A stretch of DNA of 64,000 nt from Ipomoea triloba (lineage: Eukaryota > Streptophyta > Magnoliopsida > Solanales > Convolvulaceae): the NCBI RefSeq assembly GCF_003576645.1, contig NC_044924.1, positions 26,874,118 to 26,938,117 on the forward strand, written 5' to 3'. Below the pieces are notes generated by a model that saw only the letters and a list, made by a program, of their open reading frames with translations, searched no databases and was not told where the DNA came from. Both the position numbers and the translations under genes were made by a program. Shown piece after piece: positions 11,270 to 22,556 of the stretch (within the stretch, counting starts at the first letter, position 1; every line of letters starts with the position of its first letter).

Positions 11270-12640
11270 ATTTTATTTTTATTAGTAGTATATATTTGTA
11301 GAAGGTTCATGAGTAGTACCTCTTGTTATATTTTTAAAACTTGTTTACTTGATAGTACAATAATAACTCTGCAGATTGTCCGAATACTGACGCAACATGT
11401 CTAGTTTCATCAACAATTTCCACATCCATTTTAATTTGCACATGTTTATTCTTAAGTTCACATTTTTGGAATTAGTATGACTGAGTGTAGTGATTGATTT
11501 TGTGCGTGCGCGTATGTGTGTGTGTGTGTGTGTTTTTAAATTTTTTTATTGAGTTGATACTAACCTTGGATTTAAATTGTTTATCACTGAAATTCATACT
11601 ACTTGAGTCCAAAAGAAAGAGTTAAGGTAGGTTTCCAATTAGTGAAGGTAATTACAAGATTCAATGAAAACTACCTAACTTGTTTACGTGATAGTGCAGC
11701 GGATAGTTCAGACAAGTAATGAAAAAATGAAAGAACAAATGTAAAGCAGTAAGGACACAAGCAATTGGTAACCCAGTTCGGAAACTCAGTGTCTACATCT
11801 GGGGGGCTTCACTCTGGTAGCCCAACTCTGCATTGAATCAACAATATAAAATATACCTGCAATTACAATTGTCTTTTCACGCGGTGACTCTAGAACATCA
11901 TCACAGCACCATTCCAGAGTTCAGCCTTAAAGAGTTGACAAGAATGCGATCTCCCGATCTTCTTGAATTGAGGCTCTCCCTCAACAGCAGCACAACTTGC
12001 TTTTTAGAGTGAAATCTTGCCCAATCATTCTTATAGAGAAATTGTATCTTGAATCAAAGGTAAGTAGAGTATACTCTGTGGATTGTACCTTGTAATTTTC
12101 TCAACCGTTTTTGAATAAGAGTTGGCTCTTATTTAAACCCCTTGAAGCGGATGTAACTTCAGTAACTGACTCTGAACATCTTGTATGTTCTGGTTCAGAT
12201 ATTTGTTCAGAGTGTCATCTTCATAGTCTTCAATGTCTTCAGGACTCCTGAACTACTTACTGCCCTAGTACAAGCCCTATCTAAAACTGGTACATAGTAA
12301 GACTTCTATACTTGAACTATCCTCTGAACTATAAGTAATATTGATATGAAACTTAGTACAACTAGGGAGCTCTTTTGAGAAAACAACTGTTGTAGCAATC
12401 TTATTAATAATCACTTTGTGTATAAACTTTTTTTAAACAGTGGCTACATCCTATATACCAAATGCTTTTGTTGTTAAGGTTGGTATTGATTTTGCCTTTA
12501 ATATAATCTATGTAGGTTGAGTCTAGGAGATGAAATGAATTGTAAATTTATATTAGTTCTAATATATTTAATGAATGTAAAATAAGTATTTTACATCCAG
12601 GATCAATGAATGCACAATAAGCATAATTAAAATTTAAAAT
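11270..12640 (+). repeat. Dispersed repeat, copy 1 (partner at 62386-62870)
   Basis: Shares long runs with the right end of the window: 'tatatttgtagaaggtt', 'cttgtttacttgatag', 'tccgaatactga', a GT microsatellite, 'cagtg..tacatc..ctatatacca' and 'attgtaaatttatattag'. This copy is split by the solo LTR-like insert at 11588-12409. The function is unknown; it may itself be an old transposon. Confidence 0.65.
11588..12409. mobile_element. Solo LTR-like insertion, 822 bp
   Basis: Flanked by the exact 5-bp duplication ATCAC (11583-11587 and 12410-12414) and absent from the paralogous copy at ~62665. Its interior has phrases common in plant Copia LTRs ('aacccagttcgg', 'gtctacatctgggggg', 'ctctccctcaacagcag'). 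One end is TG but the other is TA, so terminal identity is incomplete. No coding sequence. Confidence 0.6.
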
Positions 12641-12693
12641 ATTGAGTCTTGTTCTAAATAATCAAAAGAGGATTAATTAAACGAAAAAAAAAA

Positions 12694-12775
12694 GCCAAGC
12701 ACCTTGTGCTCAAATGGAATGTAGTGACTCTCCTATATGTGAGGTCATGAGATCGTGCTTCAACATGTTTAAAAA
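12694..12775 (+). mobile_element. SINE-like fragment
   Basis: 'gccaagcaccttgtgctcaa' followed by 'gtgactctcctatatgtgag' resembles the heads of the tRNA-derived SINEs at 14624 and 63631 (box A region CCTTGTGGTCCAGTGG). The box B is degraded. Confidence 0.4.
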
Positions 12776-12859
12776 GTAAGAATATAATTTTCAAGATTTC
12801 TTATCTGTAATATTTGATGCTCAACGTAACTTTGAATGCTATGTTTTGGTTAATGAATT

Positions 12860-12985
12860 GAGTAAAGTTTATGTTAAATTTTATATTGTATTTTTTAATA
12901 CACTCTAACATATTCATAGTATATGTTCAACAATTATGTCAACTTTAATTGGGATGAGATTCGAACGTAATATACAGAAATCTCG
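12860..12985 (+). repeat. Dispersed repeat with partners at 16265-16375 and 63465-63560
   Basis: All three share 'ctctaacatattcatagtatatgttcaacaattatgtcaa' in variant form, then 'attgggatgagattcgaac'. The end resembles a box B (GGTTCGAACC in the copy at 16351). It is probably the 3' part of a retroposon family. Confidence 0.5.
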
Positions 12986-13086
12986 ATGTATAATTGCAAT
13001 TGTAGATTATCACTGATTATGGATTTATTTATGGAGTGATTTATTTGCAATTGCATGTGTTCATGTACAATTGTATTAAGGTTAGG

Positions 13087-13570
13087 AAAGTATTTATAGT
13101 GTAATTTCGATAAATATTATTATTCAAAGATTTTGTAAAATAATAAGTAGAATTGTATTACGAATAGGAAACTACATGCATTGTAATTTTAATCTAAATT
13201 ATTAATAACACATTCTATTTCTTCTTCTTCTTTTTTTTGTTTTTTTTTTGTAAAATTTTCCTTAAAGATTAATAGTAAAATAAGGCTAAATGATTAATAA
13301 TCAATTTTATTCTGTTTTTTTTTTACGCAAAATCTTCCTAAAAGATTAACGCATAGAAAAAATTCACACAACTAACATTTACTTAAAAGATTCTTTTCCT
13401 TTTATTCCTTTGATTCTTTTCCATAATGGTTAGAAAAATATTTATAGTGTAATTTCAATAAATATTATTATTTGGAGATTTTATAAAATAATAAGTAGAA
13501 TTGTATTAGAGATATGAAAGTATATGTACTGTAATTTTAATCTAAATTATTAATAACCGATTATATTTCA
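13087..13570. repeat. Direct duplication of ~135 bp
   Basis: 13087-13220 and 13430-13570 are near copies ('tatttatagtgtaatttc', 'aataataagtagaattgtatta', 'attttaatctaaattattaataac'). AT-rich sequence separates them. No coding signal. Confidence 0.65.
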
Positions 13571-13799
13571 TTTCTAATAAAATAGATTGGTAATTTTAAT
13601 CTAGAATTGTATTATGAATTTGAAAATAGGAAAGAATATATATTGTATTAGGAATTGTATTACTACAATTGTAGTACGAATATGATTGTATTACCATATT
13701 TTACAATATTACGCAAACATTAATAGTACATGAGTAATGATTTTGTTTTTATTAACAATATAAATTGGTTCAAAAGCGACGACTTAGCAAATAGAGATG

Positions 13800-14010
13800 G
13801 ATTGTAATGATAACTTCGATGCATTGAATCGTTATTGCAAGCATATTCGTCATACTTTGTTAGCTTAGTCAACATGATGATATAGGGTTTAGTAATTTAT
13901 GGTGGGTAGTGACATTTCCTGTATGGCACAATTATGGATTTTCTGTTAATATATTCTTCAAATCTCAGTCAACATTGCCTGCATTGATCTGTTCGAATCA
14001 TAGATTTTTA
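13800..14010 (+). repeat. Dispersed repeat, copy 1 of 3
   Basis: Shares 'catactttgttagctt', 'gtaatttatggtggg', 'gtgacatttc' and 'acaattatggatttt' with 42690-42870 and, more distantly, 15184-15420. The copies at 15144 and 42669 are preceded by the same 'ataagagtgaattaaatgatgga' phrase. The class is unknown. Confidence 0.55.
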
Positions 14011-14098
14011 GAAATCTTATAATATTCCTACAAAATTTCATGTCACGATAACTCACAAAAATCAGAAAAGTTCAAGCCTTGTCCCACGTACAATTTTC

Positions 14099-14203
14099 TT
14101 AAAATAGATTACTTCCGTCTAAAGTTGTTTGGGGTGTTGAATTGATTTTCTTAAAATAGATTACTTCCGTCTAAAGTTGTTTGGGGTGTTGAATTGTCCT
14201 TAA
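14099..14203. repeat. 52-bp tandem duplication
   Basis: Two copies of a unit containing 'aaaatagattacttccgtct' and 'ttggggtgttgaattg' begin at 14101 and 14153 and are nearly identical, so the event is recent. Confidence 0.85.
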
Positions 14204-14623
14204 AACCGATGTGTTTCCCTTTAAAGTTATTAGAAGTGTTGAAACGTCAATTTATCATGATATATATAGTAGATTCGCCAAACCTAGGGAGTTCATTTTG
14301 GAATTTTATTTGTATACCCACCCCTTTTCTTATGTGTGAGAAAACTTCTTAGCTATACAATTCAAACTACTTAAAATTTTGAATTATGTTTATATTATCC
14401 CAAAGCAACATACTTTTCATACAGGACAATGACGACACTATCAAAGCATTCCAAAAACTTCATTTCTCTGATTCCATGATTACACTTTGAAAATCAATTT
14501 TTTCACACTCATTATTCATTTTGAGAGTATAAGATATCAAATTCATTTTGCCCAGCTAGGAGAATCCAAATCCATTTTGTTCCAACTCAAATAAGAAGTG
14601 GGCCCACTTAAATTAATACATCA
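14204..14623. other. Spacer without recognisable genes
   Basis: A third, weaker relative of the 52-bp unit may be present at 14204-14245. Otherwise nothing is recognised. Confidence 0.25.
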
Positions 14624-14780
14624 GCCAATGACCTTGTGGTCTAGTGGCATGCAGTTGCACCCCATGTGAAAGGGGTAGGTTCGAGCCTCAGTGGAGGGGT
14701 TGCTGTCTAGTACTTAAGTAGTTTATGAAGCTGTCTCTTTGTACATGAATGGATACTACATTGTAACAGAGTCAGTATTA
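14624..14780 (+). mobile_element. tRNA-derived SINE
   Basis: Head GCCAATGACCTTGTGG, box A-like TGGTCTAGTGG (14637-14647) and box B GGTTCGAGCC (14678-14687), then a body ending 'ggatactacattgtaacaga'. Five relatives are in the window (12694, 31950, 44373, 47190, 63631). Transcribed by Pol III if active; no ORF is expected. Confidence 0.75.
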
Positions 14781-15183
14781 TTTATTTTCATCATAAGTAT
14801 TATATTTTTCCTTATAAGTAATGTTACACTTATAAAGGAAAATGTAATACTTTTACATCAAAATGTAAAAGTATTATATTTTTTCTTTAAAGTATTACAT
14901 TTTCTCATACGAGTAATAAACATTTTATTCCTGGTTTAGTATTACTTTTGCTATATAAGTATTAATCCGAAGTATATTATCAATAATGTTAATTAATCTA
15001 CACTAAGAATCGAGCTTAACCTTTCAATACAATAATCATGCTTCACTCACTCAACCACTTATTTCAAAGTATTGAATGATGTTTTTTAAACTGCGTATCA
15101 ATATGGGATTAGAAGCAAAATATATGGATATAATAAATTTATAAGAGTGAATTAAATGATGGATATATGTAACATTATTGATC
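14781..15183. other. AT-rich spacer
   Basis: Contains a short run of inverted 'atgttacattttc/gaaaatgtaac' words at 14815-14905. No coding signal. Confidence 0.25.
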
Positions 15184-15420
15184 TACCCAGATCCAATGTA
15201 TCATATCCTTGGTGCTAGCATCCATATTCTCAATATATACTTTGTTAGTCAAAGCTCATCATATACGGAGTAAATTATGGATTTCTTGTAAGGAACAATT
15301 ATGGATTTTCTGTTGTCTTTTTTCTTATTTTATTTTATTTTTGGTAATAGATTTTGTGTTATTTTTCAGGTCTCAGTTATCATTGCCAGTATTAATATGT
15401 TAGAATCGTATAATTTCATC
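15184..15420 (+). repeat. Dispersed repeat, copy 2 of 3 (diverged)
   Basis: Relative of 13800-14010 and 42690-42870 ('atactttgttagt', 'acggagtaaattatgga', 'acaattatggattttctgtt'). It carries an internal T-rich insertion. Confidence 0.45.
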
Positions 15421-16559
15421 AGTCTTTGGTGCATTCTTCGTATTTTCTGAATGGATCATTTTGCTTATTTTATTATATTTGTTTTCTTATAGTTCATTTT
15501 ATACGGAAAATGGTGGAAGAAAAAAAAAACCATTGTTATAATTAGTTAATTGTAAATGAACTTGGGTATACGTTGTGTATATAAGTACTAGTTATCGCAT
15601 GCGCATTGCGCGGATTGTCCAATGCTTAATGTGTATTTTTAAATTAGTGTTTGAAAATTTATCAAAGTATCATTTGGTATACTACAGTACATCAATGTAA
15701 TATTATCAAATTTTTCAGGAAAGTAATTAAATATTTCAAGAATGTATAACTATGACTTGCGGCAGAAATGTTGGACTAACTGGTGCAATAATAGTTTTAG
15801 AGGAAAACACCCTCACTAGATAGTACTCTAAGCATAGTTTTTTGCAACACAAAACCTATTAATTAGCGTGATCCATGCTTCCTCTTGTTGCCACTTTCGC
15901 TACGAATGAATTCTTGATTTGATCTAGTCTCCTGGTGTACTTCACGGCAATTTAGTGCCTTGGCATAGTGCACCTTCAAAAACATAACCAAATTCTCCTT
16001 CCCTCGAAAGACAATGATAATAGGCATAGTTTCTCATATGCATGTGTTGAATATATATTGTAAATTAGGTGTACTATTTTATGAATGTCTAATGCATGAT
16101 TTTAATTATTTGACCAAAGTTCATGCTAAATTTTATTTTATATTTTTGTAAACAACCATCAAAGCGAACTATTATTGCGAAATCAAATCACGAGTACAAT
16201 CAGTGAACCTCCCGACAAGTATACGAACAAGAAACTCTGGCCAGAGAGTGAGCAATCACATTAGATGTTATATTATATTTTTTAATAGAATACACTCTAA
16301 CATATTCATAGTATATATGTTTAACAATTATGTCAATTTTAATTGGGATGAGGTTCGAACCTAAGACATTCCTTTTGAAAATCAATGAGAATGTTAACAA
16401 TAATAAATACTTAAAGGAATATTCCGTTACTAAAGTTTACAATGACGGAATGCAGTAGTATTTATGAAAAATAAATGATATAATAAAGGGTAAAGTAAAA
16501 AAATATAAAAAAAAAAAATTTCTATCTCCCTTCCCCGATTTTCTTCCTTGCCTAGGGTG
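15421..16559. other. Spacer containing a Helitron-like terminus and dispersed repeat
   Basis: A minus-strand Helitron-like 3' end lies at 15587-15625 (GCGCAATGCGC hairpin, then CTAG followed by T). The region 16265-16375 is a copy of the dispersed repeat described at 12860, with GGTTCGAACC at 16351. I see no gene. Confidence 0.4.
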
Positions 16560-16608
16560 GACGCCGCCTCCGCTTCCTCTTCCTCCTTCCCTTAGCGGAG
16601 GCGGCGTC
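16560..16608. repeat. GC-rich perfect hairpin
   Basis: GACGCCGCCTCCGCT (16560-16574) pairs perfectly with AGCGGAGGCGGCGTC (16594-16608) across a 19-nt pyrimidine-rich loop. It sits in a CT-rich block typical of a plant 5' UTR, directly upstream of short ORFs. Confidence 0.8.
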
Positions 16609-17164
16609 TACTACCTTGCTCTCTTGCTTTACCTCCTTCGCGTTCTTCACCTTCCATCTCCACTTGCCTTTGAACCTCCTCCCCCTCCGCCGTCTACTGT
16701 CGTCTACCTTTCTCCGCCTCCCTCCATCGCCGTACTGTTTTTTATTTCTCCTCCGTATGCATTGCCTTAGGCAAACTCAAATAAAACATCAAGAAAGAAA
16801 TTTCTATGCTTTCCACCGTAGCTCCGGCCACCTACATAGTGAAGTTTGAGCTTCTCTTATAGAAAAGAAAAAGAATTTATTATTATATATATATACACAC
16901 ATTGAAAACCACAAGGGTGTTGGTAAGTGGTGTATTGAGAAGTGAGCTTTTGTTTTTTTAGACTTTGATTTGGGAGATTTGTTGGGAGTGGTGTAGTGGC
17001 TTTGGCTTTTGTGTAGGAATTTTTTATTTGGTGTTATTATTTGTATTTTTGTTCTGTGTTGCTTCTTGTATTTTGTTACCTCTGCATTTATTTGTAGGTT
17101 ATTATGTTTTTCCCTCTCGTTTTATTGACGAGCTTTTCCTTCTCGTTTTATTGACGAGGTTCGT

Positions 17165-17554
17165 ATGGAGCGTGATAAGATTGATATGGTCATGGCTTAT
17201 GTAAAACTCATCCTGGGCATAGTAGTTGACAATGAAAAAATGTCTCTTCTGAACAATGATATGCAGTCCAGTTCAGTTGGTAGGATGCCCACTGTTGAAC
17301 CGATCAAAGACACAAGGTCGGATGTGTTTCTTCAGTCGGGAACATTGCCTTTGGACCTCATGATGCATATGAAGACTCAGGTGGTGTACAAGACCTCCCA
17401 TCCACAGAGAGGCTTGTCTACATTTAGCAAGACCATCAAAGAAGCCTTAAGTTCCTTTAAGGAACATAACTTTCAATTTGTAAAACAGTCTGCGAATCAA
17501 TTTTTCATTAGCTTAGCTACTAAAATTGTTTCTATGTCAGATTGTATGGAATAG
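17165..17554 (+). pseudogene. 129-residue ORF with RNase H-like tail, possible LINE 3' end
   Basis: The frame is open from an ATG and followed at 17618 by an A-rich tract. The C-terminal ~45 residues (FKEHNFQFVKQSANQ, then ISLATKIVSMSD) resemble the end of the RNase H domain found at the 3' end of plant LINEs and related retroelement fragments, where FVKRSANQVAH is usual; the catalytic-region His is lost here (ANQFFIS). The N-terminal part is not recognised. I read it as a 5'-truncated LINE remnant, but an unknown small gene is possible. Confidence 0.4.
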
Positions 17555-17629
17555 CTTATCATTCCATTGAACTTTGTTGTAATCGTTTCTAATGCTTATT
17601 AATGAAGTTTACCTTTCAAAAAAAAATAA

Positions 17630-17844
17630 TAAAAACTACTAAAATCAAATTAATATTAACCATTCATTTCAACAAATAATTACACCAACATTTTTTAAAT
17701 TTCATTATTAGAGGCCTAACTTAATGGCTCTTATTAAGTTTGTAGATTGTAGATGTAAATATAGATATAAGATTAAGATTTGTTTATCACACTAATTTTG
17801 GATGATAATTATATGACAAATTTTTTAAACTTGTACCAATTGAC
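17630..17844. other. AT-rich spacer
   Basis: Follows the A-rich tract. No coding signal. Confidence 0.25.
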
Positions 17845-18050
17845 AAATTATGCTATGGACCCAGGTCCACCTTGCAAGGTGGATCCAAATCTATGTTCAT
17901 AATTTTATAACTCTATGTTCATAATTTTAGAACTCTATTTATGAAATTCGATCTGAACATGAAATTATAAAATTGTGAACATAAAATTATGAAATTATGA
18001 ATATAGACCTGGGTCCACCTTGCAAGGTGGACCCGGGAGTCTATGGCATT
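17845..18050. mobile_element. Hairpin MITE with GGACCCAGGTCCACC ends
   Basis: Both ends carry 'gacccaggtccaccttgcaa' type sequence, itself containing the palindrome CCTTGCAAGG, in inverted arrangement. The interior repeats 'aactctatgttcataatttt' and its complement. Further members lie at 22105-22505, and a related AT array is at 56800-57150. Confidence 0.65.
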
Positions 18051-18442
18051 ACAACTCGATACCTACTTTTTTTCTTCTTTTTTTTTTCTTTTTTTCTTTC
18101 ATATTTTATGGGTACAAAATTACCTTGAAAATGGTAATCACTACATTTAACCCATAACAAGGGTCGACACTATCCCAAGCATGGACTTAAGCCCAAATGA
18201 AAGATATACTCTTAACAATGATAACTTTTTTCCCCTTTATTCAACAAATTATATTGTCAACCCCCTAGATATAAGAATCATGCATGCTAATCCATCCACT
18301 CGATTATCTCTCAAATCAATTTTTTTCTTAACATTCTTTAAATAAACTATAACATTTGGAGGGATAAAAATCAATCACAGCATTACATCTGAAAATATTA
18401 GACATATCAAATTAAATTAAAAATGCAGTAGCATTTTCGTAA
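18051..18442. other. Spacer
   Basis: CT-rich tract at 18066-18105, then ordinary AT-rich sequence. Nothing recognised. Confidence 0.25.
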
Positions 18443-19082
18443 GAGTTAATTTTCAAAATAATCCTCCAACTATGGTCTTTTTTTAAATTAGTCTCTTGAC
18501 TTTTAATTGCACCCAAAGTGGTCATCTGACTTTTGAATTTTAAGCTAAAATGGTCTTCCATTAGTTTTGGAGTTAAGTAGGTGTTAAAATGAAGGGTAAA
18601 ACTAGAAATCTAGATTTTTTCACTCCAATTTAAAGCAATATGTGTCTCCTTTCAGCAGCATGCACACATATTTCTTAAAATTAGGTTTTTGCTCCCCTAA
18701 ATTTGCAATAAAAAAGGGATAATCAACTAGAAGGCCAGAAATCTTTGCCTTGGAAAGTTTGTGGATGAAGTTGAAGATGAACTTTTTTGGCCTTCTAGTT
18801 GATTATTCCACATTTTGATTGCAGATTTAGGAGGACAAAAACTCATTTTGAAGATATATGTGTGCAGATTGCTAAAAGGAATCACTTATTGATTTAAATT
18901 TGAGTGCAAAACTTGAATTTTCAATTTTACCGTTCATTTTAACACCTACTTAATGCCAAAGCTAACAGAGGACCATTTTGGTTTAAAGTTCAAAAGTCAT
19001 AGGACGACTTCGGGTGCAATTAAATGTCAAGGGACCAATTTAAGAATAGGCCATAGTCCCAGGAACCTTTGGAAATTAACTC
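18443..19082. mobile_element. Mutator-like MITE, 640 bp
   Basis: Starts GAGTTAATTTTC and ends GGAAATTAACTC. The long inverted arms share 'ccaactatggtc', 'gcacccaaagtggtc' and 'cctacttaa'. The exact 10-bp duplication ATTTTCGTAA lies at 18433-18442 and 19083-19092. An ORF inside (18953-19144) is spurious. Confidence 0.85.
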
Positions 19083-19092
19083 ATTTTCGTAA

Positions 19093-19850
19093 TTATCACC
19101 AACTTTACTGTGTAAACTTGAACACTAAAATCTGCAATTCTTAAACTTTTCCAGGTTTGTACATTTAGTATTAACATTTTGCATATTTAGTATCAAAAGA
19201 TTGCACTTTCAAAATTGCGAAAGTGCATTGCACTTAGGGTTTCGATTTTAGTGTTTATAACTGAGTTTTTGGTTTTATTTGGTTTAGTGGTTCACTTTTT
19301 ACTACTTAAGGTCTAACATTTACGGTTTAGATTTAAAACATAGCTTTAGTTGTTAAAGATTACATATTTAGGTGTGAAAGTTTGCATAGTGAAGTTGATG
19401 ATAATTACAAAAATGTCACCATGTTTTTTTTAATCTGATCAGATTCGAAATTTTACAGATGTAATGCTGATATTGGTTCGTATATATTTCTCTCCTATGA
19501 TACTACTCTCACATGATCCTCATCATCATCATCATCATCATCACACACACACATGTGTGTGTGTTCCCATTTTTTTCTCATCTTGTTACTTTCTGGGCAA
19601 CAATCCAGCCAAGCTAATTAGATTATTGATCTGAAAACCACAAGATTATAAGTTTGACTCTCAACAGAAGCAGCTTAATGGTCTTCTTTGTCTGAGCCAG
19701 CCGATCAAATCAGCTATAAACAACTTTGACTGGTTTACCTCATTATAGACGTTTACCGACTAAGGTTACAGTGCAGAATTTAACTAGTACGCATCCTCGA
19801 ATAATATAATGGATGCGATTTTCTTTCCTCACCCAAAAACATCATTGTCC
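19093..19850. other. Spacer upstream of PR-4 copy 2
   Basis: Holds the (CAT)n(CA)n microsatellite at 19519-19553 and one W-box-like TTGACT at 19726. No coding signal. Confidence 0.3.
19519..19562. repeat. (CAT)n(CA)n(TG)n microsatellite
   Basis: About eight CAT units run into CACACACACA then TGTGTGTGTG, giving a small self-complementary hairpin. Confidence 0.85.
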
Positions 19851-20227
19851 TTTTCTTTTCATCTTTAAGTAAAATCAATGATAAAAATAACCGATCGATC
19901 ACTACATACTAAATAGAGTAATATAATGCATTTATACATACTCTTATGGTAACCAACAATTAGTGTTACATGACAATCAGTTTTCTTCTTCTTTTCATTT
20001 CATTTTTTTCTTTCTTTTCTTAAATTTACTCTAATTAGTAAATGACATGACGAGTGACGAAACTGTATACTATATCAAAGAGTTTGTACCATGTACGTTT
20101 CAATTAAATAATTGCTTGAAGATAGACTTATTCAAAATGGTTTATAACAACAAAATCTTTGTAATAATTAATTTAATTATTTTTATTGTTTTAGAGCATA
20201 TCCCAAATGTTTCCTTCTCGGCCTGTC

Positions 20228-20235
20228 TATAAATA
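20228..20235 (+). promoter_or_regulatory. TATA box of PR-4 copy 2
   Basis: TATAAATA lies 85 bp before the ATG, in the same context as the other two copies ('ccttctcggcctgtc' just upstream). Copies 2 and 3 share this pre-TATA segment more closely with each other than with copy 1. Confidence 0.75.
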
Positions 20236-20312
20236 CAACCCAACCCAAGAAAGAGATACATACAGCACATTGGCAAGTAATACAATTAAGGCAAATAAAA
20301 GCACATACAAAA

Positions 20313-21820
20313 ATGGAGAGAGTTGCTGCTTGTTTGCTTGTGGTGGTGGTGGCGATGGCGGCCGGCGCCGCCGCACAGAGCGCCACCGACGTGAGGGCAA
20401 CGTATAATATTTACAACCCTCAAGATATTAATTGGGATTATAATACGGCGAGCGTGTTCTGCGCCACCTGGGATGCCGACAAGCCACTTGAATGGCGCCA
20501 AAAGTATGGATGGACTGCCTTCTGTGGTCCTGTCGGACCAACAGGCCAGGGTTCTTGTGGCAGATGTTTGGCGGTATGATATTTACTAACTTATAAAAAA
20601 TAAAGTTTGCAATATCAATAATCAATATCATGTGTTTTATAAAGTTATATTTTATACTTTACCGGAAATAAGTCCATAATTTGATGCGAACTGATTTTAA
20701 CGTGCAAGCTTGTGAACTTATGAAGGATTGTATCGCACTTACTCTATATTGCACAGCTCCCCGATAGGATTGCACTGCAAAATCCCCCAGACATGTCTGG
20801 GAGTCGTTGCGGCGCAATTATATAGTAGTTGCGGTACAATTCTTCCGGGGTTCGTAGGTTCGTAGATTAAGGTTGGTTCTCACCCGATTATGATTCACTA
20901 AAGGTACATATAAAAGAAAAGTATAACTTTATAAAATACAAAATATTGTACAAATCAAGTACATTCACTGCACTTCCATTTTATTCACATGTATAACATT
21001 TATCTTTTCCCGTTCAATGAAATATATCTTATTAGTGAAGGACACTTAACAGGAATATTACTCTTGGGTAGGGGTGAGTAAATTTTCAGTTAAACGTTGA
21101 ATAACTGTTAATCGAAAGTCGAATCGATTGAAAAATTCAAGTTTTTGCCAGTTTCGATTATTATATTTTAAAAATTTTTAGTTTTTAATATATCGATTAT
21201 TTATCAGTTTTTTAGCTCCGATTTTGATCAGTGACCGAAAAACTGACCGTGTATTGTAATAATGTTTTGTTAGTTCTGTGTGTATGTATATATTTTTCTA
21301 GCTTTTTCTATTCCTAATTTCAATTATTTACTTCTATAGTTTGTAGTTTAATGTGCATGCATGTCAATGTATCAGTGTATGCCTTAAGTTTAAAATATAG
21401 AGTAAATTTTCAATTTCTCAGTATCGATATCACCGACTGAAACCGACAATAAATGATTTGGCCAGTTATAGTATCTACTTCTGTCAATTTTGATCAGTTA
21501 TAATAAAGATAAAAATATCTATTTAGTTTGATATCTGGAATTTTTCTATATATTTATACTAGAGTAATATACAAATCTAAATAAATTACGGAGTATTTTC
21601 TAAAATTGTATATTAATTGAATTTGTATGTTATTAAAATATTGACTCAGGTTACTAACACTGCCACGAATGATCAAGTAACGGTGAGAATCGTTGATCAG
21701 TGTTCAAATGGAGGGCTGGATTTGGACGTCAATGTATTTAATCAACTGGACACAAATGGACAAGGCGTTGCTCAGGGCTACCTCATAGTCAACTACGATT
21801 TTGTTGACTGTAATGACTAA
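20313..21820 (+). CDS. PR4: PR-4 (barwin-domain) protein, copy 2, two exons, intact
   Basis: Exons 20313-20573 and 21650-21820, phase-0 intron of 1076 bp (GT at 20574, AG at 21648-21649), give 143 residues. Signal peptide residues 1-21 (hydrophobic VVVVAMAAG, ending GAAA), mature start near Gln22. All six barwin cysteines are present: FCATWD, AFCGP, CGRC (two), VDQC and VDCND at the end. No hevein domain. Role: secreted pathogen- or wound-induced defence protein, by family knowledge. AATAAA is at 21874-21879. This is the most canonical of the three copies. The intron contains a fragment of a hAT-like element (about 21072-21500). Confidence 0.92.
21072..21500. mobile_element. hAT-like fragment in the PR-4 copy 2 intron
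   Basis: Begins TAGGGGTGAGTAAATTTTC and continues with degenerate 'tcggttaatcgaa'-like words, as in the full element at 40772-41891 and the plant family with TAGGGGTG(T/A)GC ends. No right end was found, so it is partial. Confidence 0.45.
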
Positions 21821-22104
21821 AATTTTATTGCAATGAATATTTACTTTTTTTAGTATAATAAAAGTTATGATATAATAAAGCTTCTTTAGCAGATGTAAGC
21901 ATATATTGTATTGCAATATATAATGAAAATAAATTTTCATTAATTTCTTGCCATGACGTGTCTTCATTTAAATGATTTAATAAAGAGTATGAAATTGATA
22001 CATAGAAATTAAAGTAACATACTTTGCCAAACACCTTTTGCTCAGATAACACTTAAGTGGTTCTAGTTGAGGGAAGGTCAAAGTATTGAACTTCAGTAGT
22101 GTGG

Positions 22105-22505
22105 TATTGACGGCAAATTATGCTATGAACGGGTCGACCTTGCAAGGTGGACTCGAGTCCGGATTCACAATTTTAGAACTCTATGTTCATAATTTTAGAC
22201 CCGTGTCTTGAGGGAACACCAGAGGATCAAATTCCGGTGATGGGTATTGACTTTTGAACCTATAACTAACCTAGGGTTACAAAGCCCAATAGTTATACCA
22301 TGGACCCGGGTCCACCTTGCAAGGTAGACCCGTGTCCATTTACATACTAAATGTTCACAATTTGAATTGTGAACATTTACTATGTAAATTGTGAACATTT
22401 AGTATATAAATTGTATATATTCAATATGTAAATTGTGTATTTTGGATCCGAGTTCACCTTGCAAGAACCTTAAAAGGTGGACCCGTGTCCACGGAATAAT
22501 TTGCC
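22105..22505. mobile_element. Two hairpin MITE remnants (GGACCCGGGTCCACC family)
   Basis: A truncated left part (22110-22200, 'caaattatgctatga' then CCTTGCAAGG) is followed by a fuller copy at ~22290-22505 with GGACCCGGGTCCACCTTGCA on the left and 'ttcaccttgcaa...ggtggacccgtgtcc' on the right. The interior repeats 'aaattgtgaacattta' in both orientations. Same family as 17845-18050. Confidence 0.6.
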
Positions 22506-22556
22506 TACAAACCCCAAGTCACCCACTTAAAATAATGGTTAGGGTTAAAATATACT

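Noticed and set aside
19726..19731. W-box (TTGACT) as regulator of PR-4 copy 2
   Set aside because: A single six-base match almost 600 bp upstream, not conserved in the other copies, is expected by chance.
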